From positions 1,860,001 through 1,924,000 of the forward strand of contig JADWQD010000007.1 in the NCBI GenBank assembly GCA_016110215.1: a stretch of DNA of 64,000 nucleotides. Direction: 5' to 3'. Of this stretch, positions 1 to 10,421 are shown piece by piece (the stretch's first letter is position 1; each line of letters begins with the position of its first letter). Source of the DNA: Capronia americana. Its lineage: Eukaryota; Ascomycota; Eurotiomycetes; Chaetothyriales; Herpotrichiellaceae. Under the pieces are notes generated by a model that saw only the letters and a list, made by a program, of their open reading frames with translations, ran no database searches and was not told where the DNA came from. The position numbers and the translations under genes are program-made.

Positions 1-1
1 A

Positions 2-751
2 TCCGAGCAACCTACTCGAGCATCAAGCCGTGAAAGAGCATCTGGCTCGAATACAGAACAAGCGGCCGTGGAGCCCGCTAGCGGAACAATGTCTCCAGCA
101 ACCCAAGCAGGGATTTTTGCTGATGACACGGTGTTGGATTTCTGTGAGTACAACTCGCGGCCAGACTCCGGTCGGGCACGACGACCAGTTGATTTTATGG
201 GTGTTCAGAGACAACTAACCCTGTATGAAACAGTAACCTCAAATTTCTGCGATCATTATCAGTCCAAAGATACCCTCGAATCTTCGATAGCCTTCATGCT
301 AGAGAACGATACCTCACGACATCTATTCCTTGCCTATGCCTACGCCTACGCGATCAAGAGGACGCACCCGACGGCCGACGGAAATTCTCAAAATCAGGTG
401 GATGCCCGAACAAACCTTGGTCGTGGTACCAGCATATTGCGGAACCGGCTCCAGATGGCAGGACACGCTAGTTCTGACGCCAATGTCCAGGCCGTCCTGT
501 TGTTGGTGGCATATGCAGCAGACTTTAGCCAGGCAGATGAAGTTCGCCTCCACGCAGATGCGCTGAGGACGATGGTTGATCAGCGCGGCGGTATTGATGC
601 CTTCACCGACAACCCTTCGCTGCAACACCAACTATCGGTGATAGGAAGGTCGCGCCGGTTCCATTTAACGCTGGATTGCGAGTCTGATTGCCCGGATATG
701 CTGCGGTTCCCAGACGGGCTTCGACTGCCTCAGAGGGCAGATCATAGTTGA
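2..751 (+). CDS. C-terminal part of a probable fungal-specific transcription factor (5' end outside window)
   Basis: The frame is open from base 2 to a stop at 751 with no convincing start: the first in-frame ATG, near base 89, lies inside the open frame, so the gene very likely begins upstream of the window. A Ser/Thr/Pro-rich linker is followed by a helical region with HLFLAYAYAYAIKR, then VQAVLLLVAYAADF and HADALRTMVDQRGGIDAF, ending near GRSRRFHLTLD. That spacing is what I know from the C-terminal regulatory domain of Zn2Cys6 activators (Fungal_trans_2/DUF3468 type). The DNA-binding cluster would be upstream and is not visible. The protein stops soon after the recognisable part, so a short 3' exon could be missed. 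The family call is inference from pattern; the open frame is directly seen. Confidence 0.5.
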   Translation, partial: SEQPTRASSRERASGSNTEQAAVEPASGTMSPATQAGIFADDTVLDFCEYNSRPDSGRARRPVDFMGVQRQLTLYETVTSNFCDHYQSKDTLESSIAFMLENDTSRHLFLAYAYAYAIKRTHPTADGNSQNQVDARTNLGRGTSILRNRLQMAGHASSDANVQAVLLLVAYAADFSQADEVRLHADALRTMVDQRGGIDAFTDNPSLQHQLSVIGRSRRFHLTLDCESDCPDMLRFPDGLRLPQRADHS

Positions 752-1767
752 ATGTATGCCTAGGCAGTTGGAGTGAGGCACGAATGTACACTATGGTCGG
801 AAATTGGGTGAATGCGTTCGTTGGGAAATGGCAGCTTCAAATCAGGTTCTCGACTGAGGCTGGTTCTGGATCGAGACCCGAGCTGCACGATGGTGACGAT
901 GGTGACGACTGTTCATGCTATGACTGTATTTTAGCTTGACTACGAGGACTCCGCTGCGCGGTGTCCCACTGTGGTCTAGATCGAGACCGTCCTTTGACTT
1001 GCTCTTTGACAGCGCGCAAACGCGAGTGTAATGAATTTGAGGGTTGACGCAGCCTTAACTACGAGGCTTGCGTAACCTCGATCTGAACCAGAAAAAAATA
1101 CGGCATAGTGGACCGTATTCCAAGCTCTGAGTTGACATTCTAGCCATCAACGAAACACTTTGCCGTAACAACAAATAATAAGAGACCTACAAATATCGTG
1201 GGTGAGGCAGAGCAATGGTCGTGAATGGTATATCCCTGTACGGTACAGTATGTCGTGCATAATTTCTACGCAGGGGCTACGGGGATGCATAGTGGCGGCC
1301 ACCTCCAGCTGCTGTACAGCGGCGGCAGCGCAAAGAGAGGAGGAATCGCCGAATCGTTGCAATCTCCATCGCCTCTTTAAGGGTGCGCTGGTCTGCCAAC
1401 AATTCTGCGTCTCCCCCACGACTGATCTCATCGCATTTGATGCTTGCATTTGCTACCCCGTCACTGTGCCCACATCCGCAGATAGGCAACCTCCCTTGCT
1501 CAGGACAGACTGTTATTCTCTTCTCGGATTTTCCAGACCTCGTCGCAAGGATTCGGACTTGCTTTGCATTGTGCCGGATAACTTCCATCCTTCGCAAATC
1601 TTTCCAGTTGCACCCCGCCCTTCGCACGGTCTTCCGGTACAGCCTATTGCTTTGATACTCTACGAAGTCGAACAGCGCAAAGGTCCGTGGAGATTATATT
1701 TGAGCCGTGATGCTTTCTGAGACTTCTCTAACATAGGATCTTCACAAGTCGTCGCTTAGGAGGCAAG
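752..1767. other. intergenic, upstream of ERV14
   Basis: No convincing coding region. A 172-codon plus-strand frame (1202-1720) has erratic composition and no recognisable motif; it is probably ERV14 promoter and 5' UTR. A pyrimidine-rich stretch runs from about 1600 to 1660. Confidence 0.5.
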
Positions 1768-2374
1768 ATGTCGGGCGAGGCGTGGCTCTACCTATTGTCC
1801 GTGCTAATCAATGCCGTCAACCTGTTCCTCCAAGTCTTCTTCACTATCATGTACAGCGATCTCGAATGGTATGCAATGAGCCCCTCAGTTTCTGCCCGCC
1901 ATTCGGATGTGAAGCTAATGTGCTGCTCTTACAGCGACTACATCAACCCCATTGACCTTTGCAACCGTCTCAACACGTACATTGTTCCCGAAGCCGCTGT
2001 CCATGCATTCCTCACCTTCCTCTTCTTGATCAACGGATACTGGCTGGCCCTGATTCTCAATCTGCCTCTCGCCGCATACAACGCGAAGAAGTACGTGGGC
2101 AAAACTACTAAAAAGAGCCGTGTGGAGATAAGTACTGATAGTTCTGGATTGGCAGGATCTTCGAGGGCCAGCACCTTCTCGACGCGACTGAAATCTTCCG
2201 CAAGCTCAATGTTCATAAGAAGGTTGGCACATCCTGAAGGTCTGATGGAGTGATTGCGGTACTGACACGAGCTCCAAACAGGAATCGTTTATCAAGCTTG
2301 GCTTCCACTTGGTCATGTTCTTCTTCTATCTCTATAGCATGATCGTTGCCTTGATCAGAGATGAATCCAATTGA
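1768..2374 (+). CDS. erv14: ERV14/cornichon family COPII cargo receptor
   Basis: Four exons: 1768-1868, 1935-2090, 2156-2222 and 2282-2374, giving 138 residues, exactly the length of yeast Erv14. Erv14/cornichon proteins are three-pass ER membrane proteins that load transmembrane cargo into COPII vesicles. The first splice restores SDLECDYINPIDLCNRLN, a hallmark of the family. The third exon gives LLDATEIFRKLNVHKK, and the last gives ESFIKLGFHLVMFFFYLYSM, running into the final membrane segment. All phases agree. Introns are 66, 65 and 59 bp; the third has a weak GTTGGC donor and would be missed by a strict predictor. Hydrophobic segments lie at about residues 5-27, 55-78 and 112-135. Very secure. 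Confidence 0.97.
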
Positions 2375-3234
2375 CTTACACAATGAGATTGCAACCGCGA
2401 CGCACCACGGGAGTTGCTCATGATCTACAAGCACGACAAGAGACGTGGCAATGCAGGAACATGCTTAGAAGGAAGATCGCCGACTTGGGCAACGAAGATG
2501 ACAACGGCGTCGACCATGGAGTCAAATGAACAACATGAAGGCCTTTATAGTACCAAGAGAAGGTGCGTAAGGAATGGGGCAGGTGGAGATGAAGAGAATG
2601 CTGGTGTATGTAGGCGCCTATGGCACAGCGCGCAGGGCGGGATGGAGGCGGCGACGAAATGCCCTGGGAAGGCATGACTGAACACCCGGTTCCCATGTCC
2701 CCTAGCGCACCGGGATCAGCTCGTCAAAGCCCAGGTCCCCGCCGCCTTCAACGACTGGTGGGGCCATGTTGAAGCCCTGGTGCTCTCCCTAGTCTCACGG
2801 CTCAGTACAAACCAGTTCAAGTCCTATATCTACTGGCCCAGCGACTCTGCGTTGGAATTGTGGCTCCTCTTCCTACAACAATGACTCACACCATGCTGTT
2901 TGTCCCCTAATGCCCGTCGAGTTGACTTTCCTTCGTAGAGGCTAGAACACCTGTTTCAGCCTTGGAACAGTCTACTTCCACATTGTCGTCGGAAAACACT
3001 TGCAGCGCCATTAGCATTTTCTCTTCCTTCAAACCCCCTGTAGGTATTTCAGGTGGCCCGGGCGAGGCTGTCACCCCTTCACCAGGCTGGGCTTTCACAA
3101 ACTGGGCAGGTGTCCCGGATGGCTTGGCAGACCTCGTACAGATCTCGAGAGCGGCCACCCAAAGTTAATGCCCGGCCAATACTGACATTTTTCTGCCTCC
3201 GTCTGGTCGCCGTCGAACATTAGCATCCTGCAAA
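2375..3234. other. intergenic between ERV14 and PRP17, with unexplained short open frames
   Basis: No gene can be supported. On the minus strand a short exon-like stretch follows a CTAG acceptor near 2792 and ends in GDLGFDELIPVR plus a stop at about 2702. A second minus frame (2907-3158) has no ATG near its start. An 80-codon plus-strand frame, also without ATG, overlaps the first. They could be remnants of a small minus-strand gene, but I could not join them in phase. The last 60 bp before 3235 are the PRP17 leader. Confidence 0.35.
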
Positions 3235-5016
3235 ATGTCTGGTCTACTGGGCGGGGCTTACGAATCAAGTGATGATGAGGCGCCCGCGGCCCCGGTGAAG
3301 CCGTCTCCGGCTCCGCCTAAGACGTTAGTGAATGCGGCGCCGGACGTTACTACAGAGGTTTGGTCTTTACCCTCCCAGCAGGATCGTGGTCAATCTAACA
3401 GTGCGCAGGATGCCACACAAATGCAGATAATGCTCGCGAACCCGACGAGTAATGCGCTCACGTACAATGTCACATACGACAACCTTGCCCGACCTGTAGA
3501 AGGTCCTACAAACCCATTCAAGTCGACGGCGGGAAATGCGCTGAAGCGCAAGAATGTGCTCACGGGGAATGCCGAGGAGACGAACATATCGGAGAATACG
3601 TTCAGGACGGCGCACAGGACATATCAGAGTCTAGGCTATACGCAGGATCCCAGTGTCAATGGTGCGTTCGTAGGCGATCAATCAGCTGTCGCAAAATATG
3701 GCGGGAAAGATGTGGTGCAGTTACGGCATTCAAAAGAGGACAGTGCAGCCATACGAGCGAAGAGGCAGAAGAAGGGCAACAGCAGTGTCGTTGACGGGGA
3801 AGGCTCCTATCTCGGGCCCTGGGCGAAATACCAGAGTGAAGATGTTGCATACGAGCAGGCAGTAGCTGCTGCCGACCAGGAACTTGGCTCGGACGAGGAA
3901 TGGGTCGAAGAGGGCATCGTACCGACCCCGCTCCCTGCGCCACCGAAAGAGGCGACAGCGTACGCTGAAGATCTGGCCGGAGCGGAAACAACCGAGTTCC
4001 ATCTGGCTTCGGAATTCGACTACCAGGGTCGGACTTATATGCATGTTCCCCAAGATCTGGACATCGACCTTCGAAAAGAACCCGGCTCAATTCAAAATTA
4101 CGTGCCCAAGAAACTCATACACGTCTACAAGTACCACACGAAACCCATCACCTCATTACGGTTCATTCCCAAATCATCACACCTCTTACTATCTTCCTCG
4201 GCAGACTCCAAGATTGCGCTGTGGGACGCTCATCACGATCGAAGTCTGCTCCGCACGTTCTCGGGACACAATAAAGCCATCACAGATACCGATTTCCATC
4301 CTACAGGACGTTCATTCCTGTCGGCATCGTACGACCGCCAGATGAAGCTTTGGGATACCGAGACAGGAAAATGTATATCTCGGTTCACGACGGGCAAGAC
4401 ACCGCATACATTGCGCTTCCACCCGGAGGGCAATGAATTCATTGCTGGAATGAATGACAAGAAGATTGTCCAATTTGACACGCGCTCGGGCGAGCTGACC
4501 CAGGAATATGACCACCATCTTGGTCCGATCAACACTCTGACGTTTGTGGACGAAGGTCGACGGTTCATTTCCACCTCGGACGACAAGTCTCTTCGCGCGT
4601 GGGAGTATGGGATCCCGGTGCCGATCAAATTTATCGCCGATCCGTCTATGTATGCTCTTGTCCGCGCAGCACCACATCCATCAGGGAAATACGTTGCATT
4701 CCAGTCAGCGGACAATCAGATCGTCGTATATGCCGCCGGGGACAAGTTCCGCCAGAATCGCAAGAAAGGTTTCCGAGGGATGAATACCAGTGGTTACGCG
4801 ATTGATGTGGCCATCTCTCCGGACGGCGGCATCATTGCCAGTGGCGATACCGGAGGATTTGTGTGCTTCTGGGACTGGAAGACCGGCAAAATGTGGCATA
4901 AGATCCAAGCTGGAGGTGAGGGAATGGGCGCCGTCACGTGCGTCGCATGGCACCAGCAGGAGAGCAGCAAGGTTGCAACTGGCGGTTTGGACGGCATTAT
5001 CAGGTATTGGGATTAA
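3235..5016 (+). CDS. prp17: pre-mRNA-processing factor 17 (Prp17/CDC40), WD40 protein
   Basis: Single exon, 593 residues. Prp17/CDC40 joins the spliceosome for the second catalytic step and links splicing to cell-cycle progress. The N-terminal half is disordered and acidic but carries conserved blocks, including LGPWAKYQ near residue 195 and the TEFHLASEFDYQGRTYMHVP block near residues 251-270. From about residue 290 to the end there are seven WD40 blades, with signatures such as SADSKIALWD, SASYDRQMKLWD, STSDDKSLRAWEY and TGGLDGIIRYWD. The last Asp closes the propeller at the C-terminus, as in the family. The ATG is preceded by a purine at -3 (caaaATG). No intron is needed. It is followed by 800 bp before the convergent mitoribosomal gene. 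Confidence 0.97.
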   Translation: MSGLLGGAYESSDDEAPAAPVKPSPAPPKTLVNAAPDVTTEVWSLPSQQDRGQSNSAQDATQMQIMLANPTSNALTYNVTYDNLARPVEGPTNPFKSTAGNALKRKNVLTGNAEETNISENTFRTAHRTYQSLGYTQDPSVNGAFVGDQSAVAKYGGKDVVQLRHSKEDSAAIRAKRQKKGNSSVVDGEGSYLGPWAKYQSEDVAYEQAVAAADQELGSDEEWVEEGIVPTPLPAPPKEATAYAEDLAGAETTEFHLASEFDYQGRTYMHVPQDLDIDLRKEPGSIQNYVPKKLIHVYKYHTKPITSLRFIPKSSHLLLSSSADSKIALWDAHHDRSLLRTFSGHNKAITDTDFHPTGRSFLSASYDRQMKLWDTETGKCISRFTTGKTPHTLRFHPEGNEFIAGMNDKKIVQFDTRSGELTQEYDHHLGPINTLTFVDEGRRFISTSDDKSLRAWEYGIPVPIKFIADPSMYALVRAAPHPSGKYVAFQSADNQIVVYAAGDKFRQNRKKGFRGMNTSGYAIDVAISPDGGIIASGDTGGFVCFWDWKTGKMWHKIQAGGEGMGAVTCVAWHQQESSKVATGGLDGIIRYWD

Positions 5017-5814
5017 AAGACGTGCCGGTACCTGATGATATGGCCAGGAGACCCTGCTGCAATTGGCGCCTAGAGTGCAGGGCGGCGAAGGTGTGAAACA
5101 GCGCGAGACAGCGACAGGGAGACGTCCTTGCATAGAAAATTGCATCAGGTCTACCTAACTTCTGGTGCTACTAAGTATGATACCCCCCACAACACACAAT
5201 ACACTGTTCGCAGTACAACTATTTTCGTGCTATACAATTACTTTCGCGCTCCCGCAGACCAGATCTTAGCTTGAAGACCTGACCTCCAATACTCAATCGC
5301 TAGGTTAGTCCTCATCAAGTTTTGGAACCAGAAGTCCCTACTAATTTGATTTGCTATGAGGCCCTCGACTTCACCATCGAGTAGGATTGCTGGGACTGCT
5401 GGACAGATGATCTACAGGAATCTACATACACATATTACCAGCAGCTGCAAGCGCCGGTGTCGACAGCAGCCATGCTGGATATGGGGCTCGTATCAACATG
5501 CAGCACGCAGGGTGCAGTACGGATAAAGGGCAAGCTGGCCTGTTTTGTGTCTGGTTGCTGCGTCCACGATCCACGGTGTGCTCGGGCGAACTATTTAAGT
5601 AGAGATGGCGCGGAAAGAAATGGGTGTATGCTTTAAGCGGAAGAGAAAGGAGGGACGGATGGACGGATGGATGGATGGTCTTTTGTTTGTGCAAGTGATT
5701 CTACATTTTCGATTCTTTATCCCCGTCCCCTTGTTCCTTGCTGTGCACTGGGTATTCGTACAATGCTTCGGTGACGCCCAATCCTCCTGTTACTGCTATT
5801 CTTTGCTATTCTTG
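5017..5814. other. convergent intergenic region with a (GGAT)n tract
   Basis: 3' flanks of PRP17 and of the minus-strand mitoribosomal gene. There is a GGAT/GGAC simple repeat at about 5656-5679. The remaining open frames are short and of random composition. Confidence 0.6.
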
Positions 5815-6909
5815 CTATCTGGGAAAGATATCCATGGCACTCTCGTACCGATGCGCGGAATAGGCGGGCTGCTTTCTCTGCCACGAGGAAAGATTTTCCG
5901 TTGTGATCAGGTTGTGGGCGTTCTCGACCTTTTGCCAGTCGATGCGGTCCCACCACGCGGTTAGATACTGTTTCTTGCCCAGCAGCCCGTAGTCCCGCAT
6001 CCATTGATGCTCCCACACGTTGACGCAGAGGATGGGTTGCATGGGCAACAGGCCCGAGTAATATCTGTTCCTGTTGGAGCTGAAATCGCCGAAGGAACCA
6101 GCCGTGGAGCTGCCGATGGCGATGTCGCGTTCTTCTGGGCCGGACAAACCCAAACCTGAGCGGCCGGACAATTGATCTGATATTGACGAACCGGATCCAA
6201 ACGTCGCCATATCTGTGTCGTCTCGTCGTGGAGCAGCGTCGGGATATGGGCTGCCGGCGTTGTATGTTCGCAGGATCTTAAGATCCTGGCCTGACTCGCC
6301 CTTCATCAACCACACAAATCCATTTCCAAACATGGCGTCCGCAGTCTCCAGCATCTCCTCTCTTAGTGTCTCCACATTGCCGAACGTGTGCTCGATGCTC
6401 TTCATGGTCAGCAACCCCGGTTTTCGCGCCGCCGGATCCTCGGTCTCGGTCAAGCACTCCTCCCAGAAGAACCGCGTGAACGTGAGCATGGCGGAGATGT
6501 TGTACAGATACGCTTTGTCCGACCGGTGCGCATATTTCACGTGCAGCGCGTGGGTGCCTGTGTTCTCGTCGACAGTTCCGAGCGTGAGTTCGTTGAGCTG
6601 GTCGGCCAGGTGTTGGCTGTACTGGACATAGGTTTCTTGGTACGTTTCAGCGCTGAGGAAGCCGGGGACGCCGTGCCGGGCGAACAACTCTTGTCGTGCT
6701 TGATTCGGCCATATTGAGACACCGTGCTTACATCGTCGTTGGAAGGGTGTTAGGGTCAAGGAGGGGGAGGAGGGTTTCTGAGAAAGACAAGTCGTCAGTC
6801 GCCGGGCGTGTCTACTAGATGCGGTTGGACGGTCTCGACTTACAGAATGTGCTTGCTTGACGAAGGCGCGCAGCAGCGACTGCGGCCTCGTCGCAGGTCT
6901 TGTGATCAT
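5815..6909 (-). CDS. mitochondrial small-subunit ribosomal protein of the Fe/Mn-SOD fold (mS42/mS43, Rsm26/Mrp1-like)
   Basis: Two exons: 6844-6909 and 5815-6777, giving 342 residues. The 66-bp intron 6778-6843 is a multiple of three, so the frame reads through it, but GTAAGT donor, CTGAC branch and CTCAG acceptor are textbook. The N-terminus (MITRPATRPQSLLRAF and on) is basic and looks like a mitochondrial presequence. An SOD-like N-terminal helical part runs around residues 60-150, and the C-terminal SOD part carries ILCVNVWEHQWMRDYG and YLTAWWDRIDW. In true SODs the latter metal motif is DVWEH; here Asp is Asn and the N-terminal metal His pair is absent, so enzyme activity is unlikely. This fits the structural SOD-fold subunits of the yeast mitoribosome. 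The start was chosen as the first ATG that gives a presequence; the frame is open further upstream. Confidence 0.8.
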   Translation of the reverse strand: MITRPATRPQSLLRAFVKQAHSVSRDRPTASSRHARRLTTCLSQKPSSPSLTLTPFQRRCKHGVSIWPNQARQELFARHGVPGFLSAETYQETYVQYSQHLADQLNELTLGTVDENTGTHALHVKYAHRSDKAYLYNISAMLTFTRFFWEECLTETEDPAARKPGLLTMKSIEHTFGNVETLREEMLETADAMFGNGFVWLMKGESGQDLKILRTYNAGSPYPDAAPRRDDTDMATFGSGSSISDQLSGRSGLGLSGPEERDIAIGSSTAGSFGDFSSNRNRYYSGLLPMQPILCVNVWEHQWMRDYGLLGKKQYLTAWWDRIDWQKVENAHNLITTENLSSWQRKQPAYSAHRYESAMDIFPR

Positions 6910-7733
6910 CGAAACAGGACGGTTACAGTGCAGCCTTGCCTTGCTGCCCGATGGAAGTAGATCGAGAGACTCGCAATGCTTTGGGCCAAATTTCTCGAGA
7001 CGACGGCTGCGGTGGTCGAAAAGGGAATAGTGTCTCGCGTCTGGCCAATCCGCAAGCTCAGCCCGTTCCACCAATCAGAGAGCTCCTTCATTTTGCTGAG
7101 CCCCGTGTCTGAAACTCGAACGCCACCTCCAGGTCCACGCTTTGTGTCCATCCCAGACACCATCTCACCGCGTTTGACTTTCGTTTTCAGATACTGACAA
7201 CCTATCGTTTCACACCGATCAGATCGTTTCGCGCGCTATCGCGCCCTACAATGCTGCTCATGGTTGCGCATGATCTCCATACGCGGCAAGCCACTGGCTC
7301 TCCTCGAAGCTTCTGTCGAGTACACTTCATACAGACTGCATATTCATAGCACCACGAAATCCTATGGACTTCCAAGGGCCAGAACTCTACACCTGCAGTT
7401 CGGTGCCTGATGGATGTGCACACGATCAGCTTCTGGCCCTTCTGCTGTCGCTTTTGTTCTATAATCGGCACCTCTCTTTGTAGGTCTTGTGGTGAGTGAG
7501 TACTTTCCTTTCCCTTTGTCACTCACCCATCGATTCTACTCTCAAAGCTGTTTGTTTCTTCATTCTTCGTCTGCGACAACCTATTCTTGGGGCCGCTTGG
7601 TGACCGTTCAGTCCTGGTGACTATTTTTCTTTATATCCTGTGACCTTTGGCCACGAAGATTTCTTGCATATACCCGTTTGCTTGCCTATTTGCCCTTTTT
7701 ACGGGTATCATACCATCCACATCGCACTCCAAC
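6910..7733. promoter_or_regulatory. divergent intergenic region, mitoribosomal gene and membrane-protein gene
   Basis: 824 bp between two divergent starts. The right half is rich in pyrimidine tracts (for example around 7495-7560 and 7615-7635), typical of a fungal promoter and leader. No TATA box or protein-binding site stands out. The frame of the right-hand gene continues 29 codons upstream of 7734 but from a TTG, not an ATG. Confidence 0.5.
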
Positions 7734-9131
7734 ATGCATATCTCAAGCCCTGGTGCAGTGGCTACGATCCTGATTGCTACGGCAATCGTCTCGACCACAT
7801 CCGCTTTTGACAGCACATTACCTCCGCGGTTACCGGGTCTATTACGGAGAGAAGACAACGCCTGCTCTGCAGTCGATCCGAAGTTACCCAGCAGCTTTAC
7901 TTGCGCGACCGGCAGCAACTGTGTATCTCTGGATACCTCATCATCGGCACTCTGCTGCCCCGAATCAAGCTCATGCGACAATATCCAAACGATTTCGTGC
8001 GACGTTGCGTCGCAGAATGCTACATCGAACCCGACGGCTGGGATTTTCACAACGAGATTGGGTGATAAATTGCCAACTTGTGGGACCAAATGTTGTCCAT
8101 TCGGATACAACTGCGTCACGGATGGGGCTGGAAATTCAGTCTGCGCCATCATCAAGAGCACGAGCATCGTTGGAAAGACGGAAGCCTCATCTGGCAATAC
8201 GTCGAGTTCTTCAACAACCACCTCATCCGCAACGAGAACGGCGACTTCGACTGCATCGACAACCAGTTCGACTTCCACGTCAAGCGCAGTCAGTGCCTCG
8301 GCCGCCCAGGCCAAGGCGCAATGCAACAAATTCCCGATTGGCGTCTTCTTGGCAGGCCTGTTTCCTGGCATGTTCGTCGGGGCGTTCCTGATGCTTGGCT
8401 GGGTCATTTGCAGTGGACGACACCGCAAGCCCAGCTCGCGAAGCTCCACTGGCTCTTCCATGTCCTACAAGCCAACAATCTCAGATCCCATTCCAATGGG
8501 AGGTGGTGGCGGGTTACGAACAGATTTCCTGCGAAAGACCACTGACCGAGCCAAGTCCATGTTCTCGACCCAGAGCAACCGCAACAGTGTGCAGTATGTC
8601 AACAATTGGAAGATGCCCACACCACCAGTTCCGAACAATGTCCCAGTCGCTCCTTCTGGTGTACCTGTGACGCCGGAGCGAAGGCTTCCACTCGATTCAG
8701 ACACCGAAAGCATCAGAGTCTACTCTCCACCTAGCGGAACGGTTCGACCACCCAACCCTGCGCACATCGCGCCTCTGAGAGGCATGGCTACTCAGCGACT
8801 GCCGTTCCAGAACAACAACATGGGCAGTCCGTTCCAGACCCCTCCTAACAATAATACCTCCACTAATCCCAACAGAATGAGTGCTACCCTCCGAAATGAG
8901 CGAGGAGTCAGCGTCTTCTCCGAAGTTTCGGCGGAAACCGACGGACCAACGCTGACGCCTGCACGGTATGACGGTGGTTTCAATCCCACAAAACGGGCAG
9001 AAGTCAGCCGACCAAACACCACCTTTACGGAAATGTTGCACGAGGCAGGATTTCCGGACCCGATGAGCGATACGCCGGCTGTGCCGAAGATCCCTGAGGG
9101 ATATGCAAGTACAGGGAAGAGTCGTTTTTAA
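7734..9131 (+). CDS. secreted/cell-surface single-pass membrane protein with Cys-rich ectodomain
   Basis: 465 residues, no intron. The first ATG gives a signal peptide (MHISSPGAVATILIATAIVS, then TTSA). An LLRRED stretch near residue 40 could be a dibasic processing site. Residues 45-140 hold about a dozen Cys in patterns such as CCPESSSC and CGTKCCPFGYNC, resembling granulin/EGF-like spacing. Next comes a Ser/Thr-rich stalk (about 145-195), likely O-glycosylated, one transmembrane helix at about 200-226 (PIGVFLAGLFPGMFVGAFLM and on) and a 240-residue Pro/Asn/Ser-rich cytoplasmic tail. This architecture is that of fungal wall-sensor or SKG6-like proteins, but the Cys pattern is not the WSC domain. 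Family not recognised; membrane topology is well supported. A similar plan is seen in the gene at 28668-30262. Confidence 0.7.
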   Translation: MHISSPGAVATILIATAIVSTTSAFDSTLPPRLPGLLRREDNACSAVDPKLPSSFTCATGSNCVSLDTSSSALCCPESSSCDNIQTISCDVASQNATSNPTAGIFTTRLGDKLPTCGTKCCPFGYNCVTDGAGNSVCAIIKSTSIVGKTEASSGNTSSSSTTTSSATRTATSTASTTSSTSTSSAVSASAAQAKAQCNKFPIGVFLAGLFPGMFVGAFLMLGWVICSGRHRKPSSRSSTGSSMSYKPTISDPIPMGGGGGLRTDFLRKTTDRAKSMFSTQSNRNSVQYVNNWKMPTPPVPNNVPVAPSGVPVTPERRLPLDSDTESIRVYSPPSGTVRPPNPAHIAPLRGMATQRLPFQNNNMGSPFQTPPNNNTSTNPNRMSATLRNERGVSVFSEVSAETDGPTLTPARYDGGFNPTKRAEVSRPNTTFTEMLHEAGFPDPMSDTPAVPKIPEGYASTGKSRF

Positions 9132-9567
9132 TCGATCACTTTTGACGAGTTTCATTCGTTCTTCGCTGCGATAGAGCAAGCGTCTTATGACAGCGTCCTT
9201 CGTTGAACCATGTGCAGTGCGGGTATGACATGTTGTTGTCTTCTACATACTATCGCTACTCTGACTGTACGGGTAGCGTCAGAGATAATGCAGATTAATT
9301 CCATAACCCACCAAATTCCTGCCCTTGTGATCTCATCTCCGTCGGCCCTGCCTTTTGGCCTTGTGTCGTGATTGCTCCATAGTCAACGCGATCTGCTCAG
9401 CCTCGTCACTTCCCCGCACGAGGCTCCGCCGTAATTTCTAGAAACAGTGGCATAGTGGCGTGCACGCATGTCCACGTCCTGTGGCTCTCAGCGACACAAC
9501 TCAATTCACAACACTCGAGCCTCTCTCCTCAGCTCCCGCGTACAAGCATACAGTAAGCTTAATCATC
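9132..9567. other. intergenic, 3' flank and NUDC promoter
   Basis: 436 bp with no coding signal. CT-rich stretches precede the NUDC start at 9568. Confidence 0.55.
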
Positions 9568-10421
9568 ATGGCCGACCGCGCACCCTCCCCGACCCCCTCC
9601 GAACGCGCCCGCAAAGACGCCGAAGACCGCAAGCGCGAAGAAGCAGAACAAGCCAGCCTGCCCTACAAATGGACGCAGACGCTCGAAGAGGCCGAAGTCA
9701 GCGTGCCTATACCCGGCAACCTGAAGGCCAGGGATCTCGTCGTCGAATTGAAAAAGAACCATATCAAAGTCGGGGTGAAAGGCCAGCAGGCCATCATCGA
9801 TGTAAGTTACCGATGGCGCGGGAGACGGCGTGAGAAACAGAAAGGACACTCGGGGATCTCTTGCATTCACATTCACACTCGCATTCGCACTTGAACTCGC
9901 GACCTAACGCTCCCGCAACCGTAGGGCGACTTCCCGCACCCGATCCAAGTCGACGATTCGACGTGGGTGCTGTCCTCGAAATCTGACGGCGGCAAGGAAA
10001 TCCTCATCACGCTGGCCAAGGCGCGCGGCTCCAACTGGTGGGCACACATCGTGACGTCGGCGCCCAAGATCGACACCACCAAGATCGTGCCTGAGAATTC
10101 GAAGCTGAGCGAGTTGGACGGCGAGACGAGAGGCATGGTGGAAAAGTATGTACCCTGACACCTTCCCCCCAAAACATCGACCCACGGGAGCGCTCCTCCG
10201 CGTCTGAGAGCTCGGCCTCGGGCGGACGAGCATGAGGATCCTTAGGTCTCTCTGCTTGTGTGTGACGCGCGGCCACTAAAGTCACGTATAGGATGATGTA
10301 CGACCAGAACCAGAAGGCGATGGGCAAGCCGACGAGCGACGACCAGAAGAAAGAAGATATCCTCAAGAAGTTCATGAGTGAGCATCCGGAGATGGACTTT
10401 TCAAAGGCCAAAATCGGCTGA
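9568..10421 (+). CDS. nudC: nuclear movement protein NudC, CS-domain protein
   Basis: Three exons: 9568-9801, 9925-10145 and 10292-10421, giving 194 residues, close to the 198 of Aspergillus nidulans NudC. NudC is a CS-domain (p23/Hsp20-like) co-chaperone needed for dynein/LIS1-dependent nuclear migration along hyphae. A charged coiled-coil-like start (SERARKDAEDRKREEAEQAS) leads into the CS domain at about 31-120, with LPYKWTQTLEEAEVSVPIP, HPIQVDDSTWVLSS and the diagnostic WWAHIVTSAPKIDTTKI. The last exon gives the conserved C-terminal block MMYDQNQKAMGKPTSDDQKK through HPEMDFSKAKIG. Introns of 123 and 146 bp have GTAAGT and GTATGT donors; both splices keep frame. Very secure. Confidence 0.96.

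Noticed and set aside
7631..8461. 276-codon minus-strand frame
   Set aside because: Mirror of the Ser/Thr-rich membrane-protein gene on the plus strand, with no ordered motif.
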